A stretch of DNA of 64,000 nucleotides from contig NZ_JAUIYO010000001.1 in assembly GCF_044891285.1 (NCBI RefSeq), positions 124,001 to 188,000 of the forward strand, read 5' to 3'. The position numbers and the translations under genes were made by a program. Below are positions 46,178-56,524 of this stretch, in pieces; the first letter of the stretch is position 1, and every line of letters starts with the position of its first letter. Under the pieces are notes generated by a model, which worked only from the letters and a program-made list of their open reading frames with translations, made no database searches and had not been told where the DNA came from. This stretch comes from Pseudobacillus lumedeiriae (GTDB lineage Bacteria > Bacillota > Bacilli > Bacillales > Domibacillaceae).

Positions 46178-46890
46178 TCATTCACTACCTCGAACTTATA
46201 GCCTACTCCCCATACTGTGACAATCATTTTTGATGCTTTTTCTGATACTTTATTTAATTTTTCACGCAGACGCTTTACGTGTGTATCGACCGTCCTTAAA
46301 TCACCAAAAAATTCATAGTGCCATACTTCCTTTAATAAATGCTCCCGGTCAAATACTTTATCCGGCGACTTTGCGAGAAAATACAACAATTCGTACTCTT
46401 TAGGAGTTAAGCTGACCTCCTCTCCGTCGGCGGTTACACGATGGGCATCATTATCAATCGTTAAATGAGGATAAACAATTAAGTCTTTTGATTTTGTATC
46501 TGTCTGCAAGTAAGATGTTGGAGACGATCTTCTCAAAAGCGCTTTTACCCGCAGAACGACTTCACGCGGGCTAAACGGTTTCACGATGTAATCATCCGTT
46601 CCCACTTCGAAGCCTTGCACCCGGTTTGCTTCTTCTCCTTTTGCCGTCAGCATAATGACTGGTGTCGCTTTCTTCTCGCGTAGCTCTTTGCACACTTCAA
46701 TCCCATCTTTGCCAGGCATCATAATGTCGAGTAAAATACAATCATACTCCTCATTTAATGCGAGTTGAAGCGCTGTTTCACCATCTTCTGCTTCATCTAC
46801 TTCATAATTTTCTCTTTCCAAATACATGCGCAGCAAACGGCGAATTCTTTCTTCATCATCTACGACTAAAATTTTCATTTCGTTTTCCAC
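46174..46890 (-). CDS. resD: Response regulator ResD
   Basis: OmpR/PhoB-type regulator of 238 residues. Receiver domain with the acidic pair Asp11-Asp12, phosphoacceptor Asp55 (LLDIMMPG) and conserved Lys in VKPFSPRE; C-terminal winged helix (LTPKEYELLYFLA, DLRTVDTHVKRLREKL, VWGVGYKF). Start is GTG, 8 bases after GGAGG, giving MENEMKILVVDD. It is known to activate resABC, ctaA and other respiratory genes in B. subtilis. A terminator separates it from resC, so it needs its own promoter in 46891-47049. Confidence 0.97.
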   Translation of the reverse strand: MENEMKILVVDDEERIRRLLRMYLERENYEVDEAEDGETALQLALNEEYDCILLDIMMPGKDGIEVCKELREKKATPVIMLTAKGEEANRVQGFEVGTDDYIVKPFSPREVVLRVKALLRRSSPTSYLQTDTKSKDLIVYPHLTIDNDAHRVTADGEEVSLTPKEYELLYFLAKSPDKVFDREHLLKEVWHYEFFGDLRTVDTHVKRLREKLNKVSEKASKMIVTVWGVGYKFEVVNE

Positions 46891-47049
46891 TATGTCTTCC
46901 TCCCTACTCAAGCAATAAATTCGATTCTCTTCCTCAAACCATTGACAACTGCTTTTCATCAGCCTGGGAATGTAGAAAATAGACGCTGCCTACAACTTGA
47001 TCTATCTATCATGTATTATCAACTAACTACAGATTTTTTTCAATTTATT

Positions 47050-47074
47050 AAAAAGCCTCCGCACAAGGCGGAGA
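47050..47074 (-). terminator. Terminator between resC and resD
   Basis: CTCCGC / GCGGAG stem with a 5-base loop and five U on the minus strand, 4 bases after the resC stop. Confidence 0.85.
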
Positions 47075-47077
47075 CAG

Positions 47078-48265
47078 TTAAGCATATGAATGCAGGCCGG
47101 CAATAACGAGATTGACAGCAACGAGGTTAAACATAATAATAACAAACCCTATCACAGCGAGCCAAGCTGACTTTTCTCCATGCCAGCCTTTAGATAAACG
47201 CAGATGTAAGAAGGCCGCATAGAACAGCCATGTGATAAGAGCCCATACTTCTTTCGGATCCCAGCCCCAAAATCTTGTCCAGGCGATCTGTGCCCAAATC
47301 ATGGCAAAGATCAATCCGCCCAGTGTAAAGACCGGAAATCCAATTAAGATCGATCGATAGCTTACCTCGTCCATTAAATCAGTATTAATATTTTTAACGA
47401 GCGGCTGAACAAGAGCCCCGATCCGCTTTCTCGTGAGCAGTCGGATTAATCCGTACAATAAAGCCCCCGCAGCTAGTGACCAAAGCGTTGTGTTCAGTTT
47501 TTTCGCATTGATAAATGCCGGAAGATCTGCAAGCGGTTCGAACTTGCCTTCTGTCAGAAGCTGTCCTTCATGCGGGCCAACGACCGCTGGGATGGTGAAT
47601 GTTTCTTGTGCTGACACGCCTTCTTTATTGATATACTCAAATTTCGCCTCATAGCCGGATAGTGTGAACGTTGTCGTAACAGCGACAAAACCGACAACGG
47701 CAACAAGGCTATACATAATGACTTCCAGCCAGATCGTTTGTTTGCTTCGTTTCGAATGATCAATGGTTTTCACTAAGTAAATTAATCCCGCGATAAAACT
47801 AATGGCAAGAATCCCTTCTCCCGCCGCAACAGTTGTCACATGAATATGAAGCCATTGGCTTTGCAATGCCGGGATAAGCGGGCTGATATCACGCGGGAAC
47901 ATACTCGCATATGCAATAATCACAAGTGCAACCGGCAGCGCAAACACACCGAGAACAGCAAGGCGGTACATAAAGTAAATAATAATAAATGCGCCTACTA
48001 GCATCATAGAAAAGAACGTAATAAATTCAAATAAATTACTTACAGGTGCATGGCCTGCAGCGGCCCAGCGTGTAAAGAAATAGCCGAGCTGGGCGATAAA
48101 TCCAATGATCGTTACTGTAATGCCAAGTTTCCCCCAGCGGTTTTCGCCTTGCTTTTTTCCATCTTTCTTCGGTCGGATTGCTCCGCCAAATAGAAAGGTT
48201 GCAATTAAATACAAGATAAATGAAGTATATAATAAATTCCCGCTCCATTGGACTAAATCGGACAT
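47078..48265 (-). CDS. resC: Cytochrome c biogenesis protein ResC (CcsA family)
   Basis: System II cytochrome c synthesis: with ResB it exports heme and ligates it to CxxCH motifs outside the membrane, needed for QcrC in this window. 395 residues, about eight helices. The WWD-type heme motif is [14 protein letters not shown] near residue 333, with conserved His residues around it ([12 protein letters not shown] and [10 protein letters not shown]). 22 bases after resB. B. subtilis synonym: ccsA/ypxC. Confidence 0.96.
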   Translation of the reverse strand: MSDLVQWSGNLLYTSFILYLIATFLFGGAIRPKKDGKKQGENRWGKLGITVTIIGFIAQLGYFFTRWAAAGHAPVSNLFEFITFFSMMLVGAFIIIYFMYRLAVLGVFALPVALVIIAYASMFPRDISPLIPALQSQWLHIHVTTVAAGEGILAISFIAGLIYLVKTIDHSKRSKQTIWLEVIMYSLVAVVGFVAVTTTFTLSGYEAKFEYINKEGVSAQETFTIPAVVGPHEGQLLTEGKFEPLADLPAFINAKKLNTTLWSLAAGALLYGLIRLLTRKRIGALVQPLVKNINTDLMDEVSYRSILIGFPVFTLGGLIFAMIWAQIAWTRFWGWDPKEVWALITWLFYAAFLHLRLSKGWHGEKSAWLAVIGFVIIMFNLVAVNLVIAGLHSYA

Positions 48266-48287
48266 AGGACGTTTCCTCCTTTTAACA

Positions 48288-49901
48288 TTATGCTTGCTGA
48301 TCTTCTGGAATTGGAATGGCTGTGTTTTCGGCTATGGAATTAATTTCCCGCTTCAGCCCATGCCAATTTTTATTCGTGTGGGCAGCAACATAGATCTCCC
48401 CCTCCAGCTGGCGAATCCATAAGCGCCGATGATTCCAATAGGCACCTTGAACAACACCGATCATAAAAATTGCCCCGCCTATGCCGAGTATCCATAAAGT
48501 TAAATCTTTGCGCACAGTTAAAGCTGAAATATTGCGTGTTTCGATTCCTCTAAATTCCATTTTATAATCTGTTGTTCCTACAGGTTCTAACGTTTGACGG
48601 ATAGCAGTAAAGCTGATTTCTCCTTCTGGATGCTGAGGTGATACCATTTTAAATAAGAATGCAGGGTTGTTAGGAAGCGGTGATTTTGTTTTGGGTTCCC
48701 CATCCTCCCCTATTCCATCGTAATCCGGATAATAGCCAAGCAATTCTACTTTATAGCCATTGCCCAGATTATATGTATCTTGCGGATTGAAGAGATCAAT
48801 TTTCACTCTGCCAGCTTCTTCTTCTGTTGCTTTGTTCGTTAATGCAAGTTCCATTGCCTTCATTTCATCTTTACTAAAGCTGTCTTGATAAAGAGCAAAT
48901 TTATCAAATTTCATCGGTTCATTTACTCGTATTTCTTCTTCCTTGACCTTAACAAGCTTCGGTTTGGCTCCTGGAAGATCACGATTTTCATTTCGATAAA
49001 GAACAGCATCCGTCTGATAGTTTTTCACCACGCCTCCTGTTCGTTCAAGCGCTGCTTTAAATACTTCAGGATCTTTTTCTTTATCATAATTTTCTATCGT
49101 GAATTTTTCATTTTTTAAATAGTACTCTCCCTTTGTCCCCGGGATTTCAAGCGTTTCTCCCTCGCGAATCCATAACAGTTCATCTATGTACATTCCTTCT
49201 GTGGATCTGAGCATCGCACCAATTAAGAAAATAATCAGTCCAATATGATTCACATAAGGGCCCCAGCGGGAAAAGCGGCCTTTTTCAGCAAGAAGACTGC
49301 CCTCTTCCTCCCTTACATGGTAACGCTTGCTTTTCAAGTTTTCTTTTATTTTATCCAGTTCAGCGGGCTGAAGACTGCCTTCCTTCCAAGCGAACAAGCG
49401 CTGCTTTTTCATAAATGTGGTGTGCCGGTTGACACGTTGATTTTTCAAAGCCCGATACAACGGGATCACGCGGTCCAGACTGCAAATAACAAGTGATACA
49501 CCGATTGCTGCGATTAAAGCAGTAAACCAAATAGAATTATATAGATCATGAAATCCGAGCGTATAATAGATTTTGCCTGCTGTACCGTATGTGTCTTCGT
49601 AATACTGGGCTGGCGTCACATTACTCGGAATAAAAAACTTTTGCGGAAAGATGGTCCCAATAGACGAGGCAACTAGCGTCAGCACAATGAGCCAGATACC
49701 GACTTTAACAGAAGAAAAAAAGTTCCACACTTTATCGATCATTGATTTATTGTACGTTTGTGACCGGCGGGCGCTGCCCTCATAACGCATATCATGTAGC
49801 TTTTCATTCCGCGCTTCTTCTGTCAGCGCCCTGCCGCATGATTCACATAAAATGGTTCCATGCGGATTTACGTGGCCACATTCACATTTTACTTTCGCCA
49901 T
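48288..49901 (-). CDS. resB: Cytochrome c biogenesis protein ResB
   Basis: Membrane partner of ResC in heme attachment. 537 residues: an N-terminal zinc-ribbon-like pair CECG...CESCG (6-22), an almost invariant stretch [19 protein letters not shown], three N-terminal helices, a large extracytoplasmic domain (about 240-450) and a last helix near 470. 16 bases after resA. Very close to the B. subtilis protein at the N-terminus. Works in the cytoplasmic membrane. Confidence 0.96.
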   Translation of the reverse strand: MAKVKCECGHVNPHGTILCESCGRALTEEARNEKLHDMRYEGSARRSQTYNKSMIDKVWNFFSSVKVGIWLIVLTLVASSIGTIFPQKFFIPSNVTPAQYYEDTYGTAGKIYYTLGFHDLYNSIWFTALIAAIGVSLVICSLDRVIPLYRALKNQRVNRHTTFMKKQRLFAWKEGSLQPAELDKIKENLKSKRYHVREEEGSLLAEKGRFSRWGPYVNHIGLIIFLIGAMLRSTEGMYIDELLWIREGETLEIPGTKGEYYLKNEKFTIENYDKEKDPEVFKAALERTGGVVKNYQTDAVLYRNENRDLPGAKPKLVKVKEEEIRVNEPMKFDKFALYQDSFSKDEMKAMELALTNKATEEEAGRVKIDLFNPQDTYNLGNGYKVELLGYYPDYDGIGEDGEPKTKSPLPNNPAFLFKMVSPQHPEGEISFTAIRQTLEPVGTTDYKMEFRGIETRNISALTVRKDLTLWILGIGGAIFMIGVVQGAYWNHRRLWIRQLEGEIYVAAHTNKNWHGLKREINSIAENTAIPIPEDQQA

Positions 49902-49917
49902 ACTAAAACTCCTTAAG

Positions 49918-50451
49918 TTAAGGTTTCACTTTTTCAAACAAAGCTCGAACCTGTTCTTCTTTCACTAGCCCGCCAACAACAATTTCTTCAACCTTTCCTT
50001 CGGGGCTGATCATAAACGTTGCCGGAAGCGGATTGATCCCATAGGCGTCTTGTACTTCTTTTGTCGAATCAATAGCAATCGGAAAAGTCAGGCCATAATG
50101 TTTAGCAAATTTCTTCGTCTGCAATTCGGAATCTCCAACATTGACGGCCAGCACTTCTACCCCTTGGTCTTTAAACTCTTTTGACATTTTTTCCATATGA
50201 GGCATTTCCTTTTTACAAGGCTCACACCAAGTGCCCCAAAAGTTTAAAAACACTCCTTTTCCTTTATAATCCGACAGCTGCCGTGTTTCTCCTGATAAAT
50301 CTGTTAAAACAAAATCAGGCGCTTTGTCTCCCTTTTGCAAGTTGCCGCGCGCCTCTTTCGTTAAGTTCGAATAAAATGTATAGCCGACTGCCGCCGCTAA
50401 CACTGCTAAAATAATTGAACGAACGATTAACCGTTTCTTCTTTTTGCTCAA
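49918..50451 (-). CDS. resA: Thiol-disulfide oxidoreductase ResA
   Basis: Reduces the Cys pair of apocytochrome c before heme attachment. 177 residues: membrane anchor (about 11-28) and an outward thioredoxin fold with active-site WCEPCK (Cys76 and Cys79, with the Glu between them typical of ResA) and a cis-Pro region NPLPATFMI. Start is TTG after GGAGGG. First gene of resABC. Confidence 0.97.
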   Translation of the reverse strand: MSKKKKRLIVRSIILAVLAAAVGYTFYSNLTKEARGNLQKGDKAPDFVLTDLSGETRQLSDYKGKGVFLNFWGTWCEPCKKEMPHMEKMSKEFKDQGVEVLAVNVGDSELQTKKFAKHYGLTFPIAIDSTKEVQDAYGINPLPATFMISPEGKVEEIVVGGLVKEEQVRALFEKVKP

Positions 50452-50555
50452 GCTTCTGCGCCCTCCTTATGAAGTATAGACGTATGCGTTTCTGCTAATC
50501 CTTCAACGAACATGAATTTTGCAATCATTCGACAAAAAGATTCAAAACTACCCCT

Positions 50556-50564
50556 ATTATACCA
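50556..50564 (-). promoter_or_regulatory. Candidate promoter of resABC
   Basis: TG-G-TATAAT, a perfect extended -10, about 105 bases before the resA start and within the gap after rluB. No clear -35; a ResD site may replace it, but I cannot identify one. Confidence 0.45.
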
Positions 50565-50619
50565 TTTTCCCTTTTTGTTGGCTGAAGGGGATTTGAAGGA
50601 TGTGTGACGATTTCTTCGC

Positions 50620-51351
50620 TTAGCGCAAGGAGCCTGTTTCAGCCAGCGTACGGAGCTGTTTCACTTCATGAGCAGTCAGTTCGCGAAATTCACCGGCATT
50701 TAGTCCATTTAAATTCAAAAAAGCATACCGTTCTCTTTTCAATTTTTGCACATCAAAACCGATCGCTTCGAACATGCGCCGGACTTGACGGTTTCTTCCT
50801 TCATGGATAGTGATCTCAATGAATGACCGCTGCTTTCTTTTATCAGCAGACAACTCTTTTACTTTAGCAGGAGCGGTTTTACCATCTTCCAGCTGAATGC
50901 CTTCCGCTAATCGTTTGAGCAAGTGCCGCTGCGGAATGCCGTTCAAGCGGGCTACATATGTTTTGTCTATTTGATAACGCGGATGCGTAAGCAAATTAGC
51001 AAACTCCCCATCGTTCGTTACAAGCAATAAACCTGACGTATCATAGTCCAATCGTCCAACCGGAAAGATCCGCTGTTCCACGAACGGGAAGAAATCCATC
51101 ACAACTTTGCGGTTCTTATCGTCCGATACAGCCGAAATCACCCCACGCGGCTTGTAAAACAGATAATACACTTTTCTTTCCTGTTCAACCGGAATTCCCT
51201 CTACTTCCACCCGGTCAGACATTCCCACTTTTGTACCAAGTTCTTTCACTACTTTTCCATTCACTTTCACTTTGCCTTCCACAATCAGCTGTTCTGCTTT
51301 CCTTCTGGAAGCTATGCCGGCTTGGGCAATCACTTTCTGTAGCCGTTCCAT
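50620..51351 (-). CDS. rluB: 23S rRNA pseudouridine synthase B
   Basis: RsuA/RluB-type pseudouridine synthase of 243 residues. S4 RNA-binding domain at 3-48 (RLQKVIAQAGIASRRKAEQL), catalytic Asp in GRLDYDTSGLLL near 100, and ITIHEGRNRQVRRM at the C-terminal side. In B. subtilis RluB modifies U2633 of 23S rRNA. GAGGTG precedes the ATG. It lies between spmB and resA, as expected. Cytoplasmic. Confidence 0.96.
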   Translation of the reverse strand: MERLQKVIAQAGIASRRKAEQLIVEGKVKVNGKVVKELGTKVGMSDRVEVEGIPVEQERKVYYLFYKPRGVISAVSDDKNRKVVMDFFPFVEQRIFPVGRLDYDTSGLLLVTNDGEFANLLTHPRYQIDKTYVARLNGIPQRHLLKRLAEGIQLEDGKTAPAKVKELSADKRKQRSFIEITIHEGRNRQVRRMFEAIGFDVQKLKRERYAFLNLNGLNAGEFRELTAHEVKQLRTLAETGSLR

Positions 51352-51447
51352 TCATTTCACCTCAAAGTTTTCAATATGTGTCTTTATGCATTATTACATA
51401 TCAATGCAAATAAGAAAAGAATGAGGGCTCTCTTTCCGATACAACGC

Positions 51448-51497
51448 AAAACTGCCGCTAAAGATATCAAAATTGATCATCCTTTAACGGCAGTTTT
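51448..51497. terminator. Hairpin after spmB
   Basis: AACTGCCGTTAAAG pairs with CTTTAGCGGCAGTT with one wobble around an 18-base loop. The U-run is TTTT on the minus strand and longer on the plus strand. Ends spmA-spmB-dacB transcription. Confidence 0.75.
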
Positions 51498-51515
51498 TTT
51501 AGTTGTTTCGTCAAG

Positions 51516-52043
51516 TTAAAACATCCAGGAAACAATGGCAAGCGCAGCAATGAATCCTGCTAGATCGGCCCATAATCCCACTTTTAGCGCGTCACCCATC
51601 TTCTTGATGCCGACCGCCCCAAAATAAACGGTTAGTACATAAAATGTTGTATCTGTACTTCCTTGAATGACGGAAGCAAGGCGGCCGATAAAGGAGTCCG
51701 GGCCATGGACAGCAATTAAATCACTGACCATTCCAAGCGCAGCATTTCCAGAAATCGGCCGGATAATGGCAAGCGGAAACACTTCTGGCGGCAAACCGAT
51801 CCACAATAAAAGCGGACTCATCCACTCTACTAAACTATCTAGTGCTCCTGAAGCCCGAAAAATTCCGATTGCCACCATCATTCCAATTAAATAAGGAATA
51901 ATGGACACAGCTATATGAATCCCTTCTTTTCCTCCTTCTACAAAACTCTCGTATGTTGGTATTTTTTTAAATGTCCCATACAGTAAGATGAATGCAATCA
52001 TCACTGGAATTAGCCACATGGACAAGAGAGAAAGCCATTCCAC
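51516..52043 (-). CDS. spmB: Spore maturation protein B
   Basis: Multi-pass membrane protein (175 residues) with a gate/nucleoside-transporter-like pattern (VEGGKEGIHIAVSIIPYLIGM, RPISGNAALGM). With SpmA and DacB it affects dehydration of the spore core in B. subtilis. Start is GTG directly after the spmA stop, with GGAGGG 6 bases upstream, so translation is coupled. Exact transport role unknown. Confidence 0.95.
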   Translation of the reverse strand: MEWLSLLSMWLIPVMIAFILLYGTFKKIPTYESFVEGGKEGIHIAVSIIPYLIGMMVAIGIFRASGALDSLVEWMSPLLLWIGLPPEVFPLAIIRPISGNAALGMVSDLIAVHGPDSFIGRLASVIQGSTDTTFYVLTVYFGAVGIKKMGDALKVGLWADLAGFIAALAIVSWMF

Positions 52044-52637
52044 TTACTTCCCTCCCTTCTTTTTCCTTCTCATGTAAAAGAAGCGATCAATCGCGATCGC
52101 TGCTATTGTTGAACAGGCGGTCGCCAAAATGGTCGGAGCAACAATTTCCGCAGGTGAGGCGGAGTCATAAGAAAAGCGAATGGCAAGTACAGTCGTGGGA
52201 ATAATAGTAATACTCGACGTATTGATCGCTAGAAAAGTAATCATCGACCGGCTCGCTTCTGCCTTCCCGCCATTTAGCCGTTTTAACTCTTCCATTGCTT
52301 TAATCCCAAGCGGCGTAGCTGCATTGCCAAGCCCAAAAAAATTGGCTGTCATATTGGATAGGATATACCCCATCGCCGGATGTCCGTCCGGAATGTCAGG
52401 GAATAACCTTTTGACAAATGGCTGGAACAAGCGGGCAAGCTGCTGCAGCAAGCCCGCTCTCTCTGCAATTTTCATTAAACCGAGCCAGAAAACGAGTACA
52501 CTGATCAACCCAATACAGATCGTTACGGCTTCGCCGGCCGATTTAAACACGGCCTCGTTTACTTCTTCCATCTTTCCGTTAATAGCAGCAAAAACGAGAC
52601 CAATAACCGTCAGCCCTACCCATATAAAGTTAACCAT
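52044..52637 (-). CDS. spmA: Spore maturation protein A
   Basis: Membrane protein of 197 residues, paralogous in fold to SpmB, with segments GLISVLVFWLGLMKIAERAG, SNMTANFFGLGNAATPLG and FLAINTSSITIIPTTV. Works with SpmB in spore core dehydration. It lies 15 bases after dacB, conserved dacB-spmA-spmB order. Basic C-terminus (RRKKKGGK). Expected to be transcribed by sigma-E in the mother cell. Confidence 0.95.
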   Translation of the reverse strand: MVNFIWVGLTVIGLVFAAINGKMEEVNEAVFKSAGEAVTICIGLISVLVFWLGLMKIAERAGLLQQLARLFQPFVKRLFPDIPDGHPAMGYILSNMTANFFGLGNAATPLGIKAMEELKRLNGGKAEASRSMITFLAINTSSITIIPTTVLAIRFSYDSASPAEIVAPTILATACSTIAAIAIDRFFYMRRKKKGGK

Positions 52638-52652
52638 TCTTTATCCCGCCGT

Positions 52653-53753
52653 TCATGACCAAGGCCACCACTCTCCCCGTTTTTTCCCTTCCTTTTCCTC
52701 ATGTTTATAATAAATAGGCAGCGATTGTACTTTCTTCTTTTTTAAATAGATTTCCGCTTGTCCTACAACAGGCGGGACATCCTCTGGTTCCCATTGTTTT
52801 TTCGGCTTTAGTAAACGAAAACGAATCGAAACGTGTTTTTCTTCCTTTTTTGTTAAAGGGTAAACGACGTTCCGTTTCAGATACACCTTCCCTTTGTAAA
52901 TGGGATGCCTGGCTGCTGTTACTTCTCCTTTTTGAAGAACAATTTTCGAATTATATTCTGAAAAGCCCTTTTCGTACAAATAAATATGATCATTCCAATC
53001 ATCGGGCGCATTGAGTGTCACAGCGATTAAATCCAATTCTCCTTTTGTTGCTGTTGATACGAGTGTCCGGCTGGCCTTTTTCGTATAACCCGTTTTCCCA
53101 CCGGTACAGTACTCATATTTCTCAGTCAACAAGCGGTTTTTATTACGCCATACCCTGTCCCATTCCCCGTCCTCATCAGGTGATTTATACACTTTCGTAC
53201 TAGAAATTTTACGATACTCGGCATTCTTCATCGCATACCTCGTCAGCAGCGCCATATCATAGGCAGTAGACCGATGCTTCTCACTGTCATCTAAGCCATG
53301 CGGGTTCGCAAAATATGTGTTCTTCATCCCGATCTCTTTTGCTTTCTCATTCATTAAATAAACGAAACCTTCTACACTTCCTCCGACATGCTCAGCGATC
53401 GATACAGCTGCATCATTTCCTGACCGGAGCATTAATCCGTACACTAAATCTCTCAGAATAATTTTCTCGCCCTTCCTTAAATAAATGGAAGATCCTTCCG
53501 TATACACCGCCCGCTCACTCACTGTCACTTCTTCATCCAGCTTGTCCGATTCGATCGCTATAATAGCTGTCATAATTTTCGTAATGCTAGCAATGCGCAT
53601 GACAGCATGAGGTTCTTTTGCATAGAGTACTCGTCCGCTTTGCTGTTCCATTAATACAGCACTCGCTGCACTCGGTCCGTCTGCTGCTGCAGGAGTTCCG
53701 GATGTCAGAAACAGCAGAAAGGCTAAGATAGCAACTGGCAGCTTTTTTTTCAT
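52653..53753 (-). CDS. dacB: D-alanyl-D-alanine carboxypeptidase DacB (PBP5*)
   Basis: Sporulation-specific carboxypeptidase that trims cortex peptidoglycan cross-linking. 366 residues: signal peptide to about 24, catalytic domain with SITK (Ser56, Lys59), SGN near 111 and KTG near 217, and a beta-rich C-terminal domain. AAGGGAG precedes the ATG. A possible sigma-E -10 (CATATATT) lies upstream at about 53780, but its -35 spacing is poor. First gene of dacB-spmA-spmB. Confidence 0.96.
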   Translation of the reverse strand: MKKKLPVAILAFLLFLTSGTPAAADGPSAASAVLMEQQSGRVLYAKEPHAVMRIASITKIMTAIIAIESDKLDEEVTVSERAVYTEGSSIYLRKGEKIILRDLVYGLMLRSGNDAAVSIAEHVGGSVEGFVYLMNEKAKEIGMKNTYFANPHGLDDSEKHRSTAYDMALLTRYAMKNAEYRKISSTKVYKSPDEDGEWDRVWRNKNRLLTEKYEYCTGGKTGYTKKASRTLVSTATKGELDLIAVTLNAPDDWNDHIYLYEKGFSEYNSKIVLQKGEVTAARHPIYKGKVYLKRNVVYPLTKKEEKHVSIRFRLLKPKKQWEPEDVPPVVGQAEIYLKKKKVQSLPIYYKHEEKEGKKRGEWWPWS

Positions 53754-53826
53754 CCACTCTTCTCTCCCTTGCTCATTTGTACAAATATATGCAAACAGGA
53801 CTCATTTAGAATGAAGAGAGATAAAA

Positions 53827-53853
53827 TAAAAAAAGCGGCATCTGCCGCTTTTT
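53827..53853 (-). terminator. Terminator of scpB overlapping its stop codon
   Basis: AAAAAGCGGCA / TGCCGCTTTTT perfect stem with a 2-base centre and U-run on the minus strand; the scpB TAA lies at its 5' edge. Confidence 0.9.
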
Positions 53854-54442
53854 AAGACTCATCTTTAAATATTTGTTCAAATTGTTCAAAAAACAAGTCG
53901 CCTTCCTCTGGATCAGCGGAAGTCAGCTCTTCAGAAAGAGACGGCAGTTCTGCCAAGTCCTTCAGACCGAAACAATCAAGAAATTCTTTCGTTGTACCGT
54001 ATAAAATCGGCCGGCCGGGTCCTTCGCTCCGCCCTGTTTCTTTAATCAGCCCTCTTACTGAAAGTGTGTGGAGGGCGCTTTCTGTTTTCACTCCACGCAC
54101 CTCTTCAATCTCCGCTCGAGTGATCGGCTGCTTGTAAGCAATGATCGCCAGCGTTTCAAGCGCAGCCTGTGATAACGTCTGTGGCTGACTGCTGTCGACA
54201 AGCTTTTTCAAATAAGGAGCATGTTCTTTTTTTGTCACTAACTGGTACGCCCCAGCTAGCTCTATTAATTCAATGCCGCGCTCATCTTCTTTTTCATATC
54301 TTTCTTTTAATTCTTCTATAATACTTGCTGCTTCGAACTCTTCTGCTTCAAGTACTTCTGCCAGCTGCTTTAAAGTCAAGCCCCCGTCACCTGCCGCGAA
54401 AAGCAAGCTTTCCGTGATGCCCAGCCAATTAATGATTGCCAT
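53852..54442 (-). CDS. scpB: Segregation and condensation protein B
   Basis: Winged-helix kleisin-binding subunit of the SMC condensin. 196 residues with two winged-helix domains (about 1-85 and 86-170; [23 protein letters not shown] is the family hallmark) and an acidic tail. Its start overlaps scpA by 14 bases, so translation is coupled. Acts with ScpA and Smc in chromosome compaction and segregation. Confidence 0.97.
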   Translation of the reverse strand: MAIINWLGITESLLFAAGDGGLTLKQLAEVLEAEEFEAASIIEELKERYEKEDERGIELIELAGAYQLVTKKEHAPYLKKLVDSSQPQTLSQAALETLAIIAYKQPITRAEIEEVRGVKTESALHTLSVRGLIKETGRSEGPGRPILYGTTKEFLDCFGLKDLAELPSLSEELTSADPEEGDLFFEQFEQIFKDES

Positions 54443-55175
54443 GATCTGCTTCCCCTTTCGCCCGGACGTACAGCTCTGAGAAATTGTCCTGCTGTTCTAC
54501 TACTATTTGATTGTTCTTTATTAATTCCAATATAGCTAAAAAGCTGACGACTAACAATTCTCTATCACCCGCAGCAAACAACTCTTCAAATCTCAAACGT
54601 TTCTGGCTCTGTTTTAGCTGTGATAAAATTTCATCCATCCGGCCTTCAATGGAAATGTCTCGTCTAGCTATTACAGCCGTATATGGCTGCTTTAATTTTT
54701 TTCGGCGGAGAAGCTTATGAAATGCTCCGAGCATATCATATACTGTCACGTTCAATTCAGACACTGCTGCTTCCCCATGATCAAAAGCGGTTAAGTCACT
54801 CGGCGCTTTCGTAAAAAACTGTCCGCGCTCACGTTCTCTATCTTGAAGCTTCTTTGCTGCTTCTTTAAACTTTTTATACTCTACTAACTGCTCGATTAGC
54901 TCTTCACGCGGATCTTCTTCCCATGCTTCATCCGCTTCTTCTTCATGGACAGGGAGAAGAGTCTTACTTTTAATGGCTAGAAGAGTAGCAGCCATAACTA
55001 AATATTCACTGGCAAGATCAAGCTCCAGCTCTTTCATCGCGTGGATAAACAACAAATATTGTTCCGTGATTTCCGCCACCGGGATATCATATATATCGAT
55101 CTCCAGCCGCTGAATTAAATGAAGTAATAAATCAAGCGGCCCTTCAAATACCTCTGTTTTAACATTATATTGCAT
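54429..55175 (-). CDS. scpA: Segregation and condensation protein A
   Basis: Kleisin subunit of SMC-ScpAB. 248 residues: N-terminal Smc-neck-binding domain starting [19 protein letters not shown], a central helical and acidic region that binds ScpB, and a C-terminal winged helix ([20 protein letters not shown]). Divergent from ypuF. Usual family size. Cytoplasmic, nucleoid-associated. Confidence 0.97.
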   Translation of the reverse strand: MQYNVKTEVFEGPLDLLLHLIQRLEIDIYDIPVAEITEQYLLFIHAMKELELDLASEYLVMAATLLAIKSKTLLPVHEEEADEAWEEDPREELIEQLVEYKKFKEAAKKLQDRERERGQFFTKAPSDLTAFDHGEAAVSELNVTVYDMLGAFHKLLRRKKLKQPYTAVIARRDISIEGRMDEILSQLKQSQKRLRFEELFAAGDRELLVVSFLAILELIKNNQIVVEQQDNFSELYVRAKGEADHGNH

Positions 55176-55265
55176 CGTTCATCACCAATTCTTTTCAGTT
55201 CAGACAATTAATCTCCTTTTTTAGTATAGAGGAATACCCGCTTGTGTCCAGCCATTTTTTTTAAT

Positions 55266-55295
55266 TTGATTGAAACAGAGATAACGTGATAAGAT
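55266..55295 (+). promoter_or_regulatory. Candidate sigma-A promoter of ypuF
   Basis: TTGATT, 18 bases, TAAGAT; about 35 bases before the ypuF ATG. Confidence 0.5.
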
Positions 55296-55330
55296 GGATA
55301 AAGCAAGCACACCAACTTAGGAGGATTTTC

Positions 55331-55888
55331 ATGTATTCTTTTCCATTGCCGTACTTGAGTTTTTTGGTCCATTTTCATGAAGATCATGATTACTTTGAAT
55401 GCCATGAAGTGTTAGAAGAATATTGGAAAGAAAAAACGGATGGAGCACGGGACTCTATTTGGGTCGGATTGATTCAAGTGGCTGTTTCTTTCTATCACCA
55501 TCGCCGCAGCAACTTTGCCGGTGCCCAAAAGCTAGCGGTCAAAGCGTTGACCATTTTCCAGAAGCGAAAAGAGGAATTAAGAAAACTCGGGATCGACGAG
55601 GATGCGTTTATTAATCAGCTTACCTCCCGCCTCCAAGAAATCAAAGAAGGAAAAACATTTACTCCAATGGCCATTCCTTTTGCAGATGAAGAAGTCATTC
55701 ACCAATACCGCCACTTTCAACAAACCTTTTCTTCTGAACTAAAAACCGAGAATCCCGATTATTTATATAATAAACATCTGTTAAGAGACCGCTCTGATGT
55801 TATTGCAGCCCGTGAACAATCTTTAAAAGAACGCCGAGGCCGAGAACTACTCGTAACAACAGGCGCTCCTTCTGACTATGACTCTTAA
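55331..55888 (+). CDS. ypuF: DUF309 protein YpuF
   Basis: 185-residue soluble protein. The N-terminal helical DUF309 domain (about 12-95) contains the family motif HEDHDYFECHEVLEEYW, with His/Glu residues that look metal-binding, and the second helix VGLIQVAVSFYHHRRSN. The C-terminal 80 residues are charged and specific to this group. AGGAGG precedes the ATG. Plus strand, between divergent scpA and convergent ribT. No function is established. Confidence 0.88.
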   Translation: MYSFPLPYLSFLVHFHEDHDYFECHEVLEEYWKEKTDGARDSIWVGLIQVAVSFYHHRRSNFAGAQKLAVKALTIFQKRKEELRKLGIDEDAFINQLTSRLQEIKEGKTFTPMAIPFADEEVIHQYRHFQQTFSSELKTENPDYLYNKHLLRDRSDVIAAREQSLKERRGRELLVTTGAPSDYDS

Positions 55889-55917
55889 AGACCATGTTTT
55901 TTTAAACAACGAACAAT

Positions 55918-56314
<397 letters not shown>

Positions 56315-56409
56315 TTAAGTCGCAATTGCCAGTTGCAATTTTTTACTCCTATGTCTACATGCTCCTATTTTACCAACGAAATGGAAGTTTCTCAACTGCT
56401 ATTTTACTA

Positions 56410-56499
56410 TTACTTCACGATAAAAAATACATAGTATAATCCCCAGCCTATTGAAAAAAATAGCAATAAAACAAATAGCCAAATGTTATTCTTTTTCAT
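56410..56499 (-). CDS. Tiny single-pass membrane protein, 29 residues, unknown
   Basis: ATG 4 bases after GAGGTGAC, reading MKKNNIWLFVLLLFFSIGW, then a second hydrophobic stretch ending IVK and a stop. Basic N-terminus, one helix of about 22 residues. It lies 25 bases after lysA, so it would be on the lysA transcript. I recognise no family. The strong ribosome site and clean topology support translation, but the length makes chance possible. Confidence 0.5.
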   Translation of the reverse strand: MKKNNIWLFVLLLFFSIGWGLYYVFFIVK

Positions 56500-56524
56500 A
56501 TGTCACCTCTGATTCAATGGTCAG

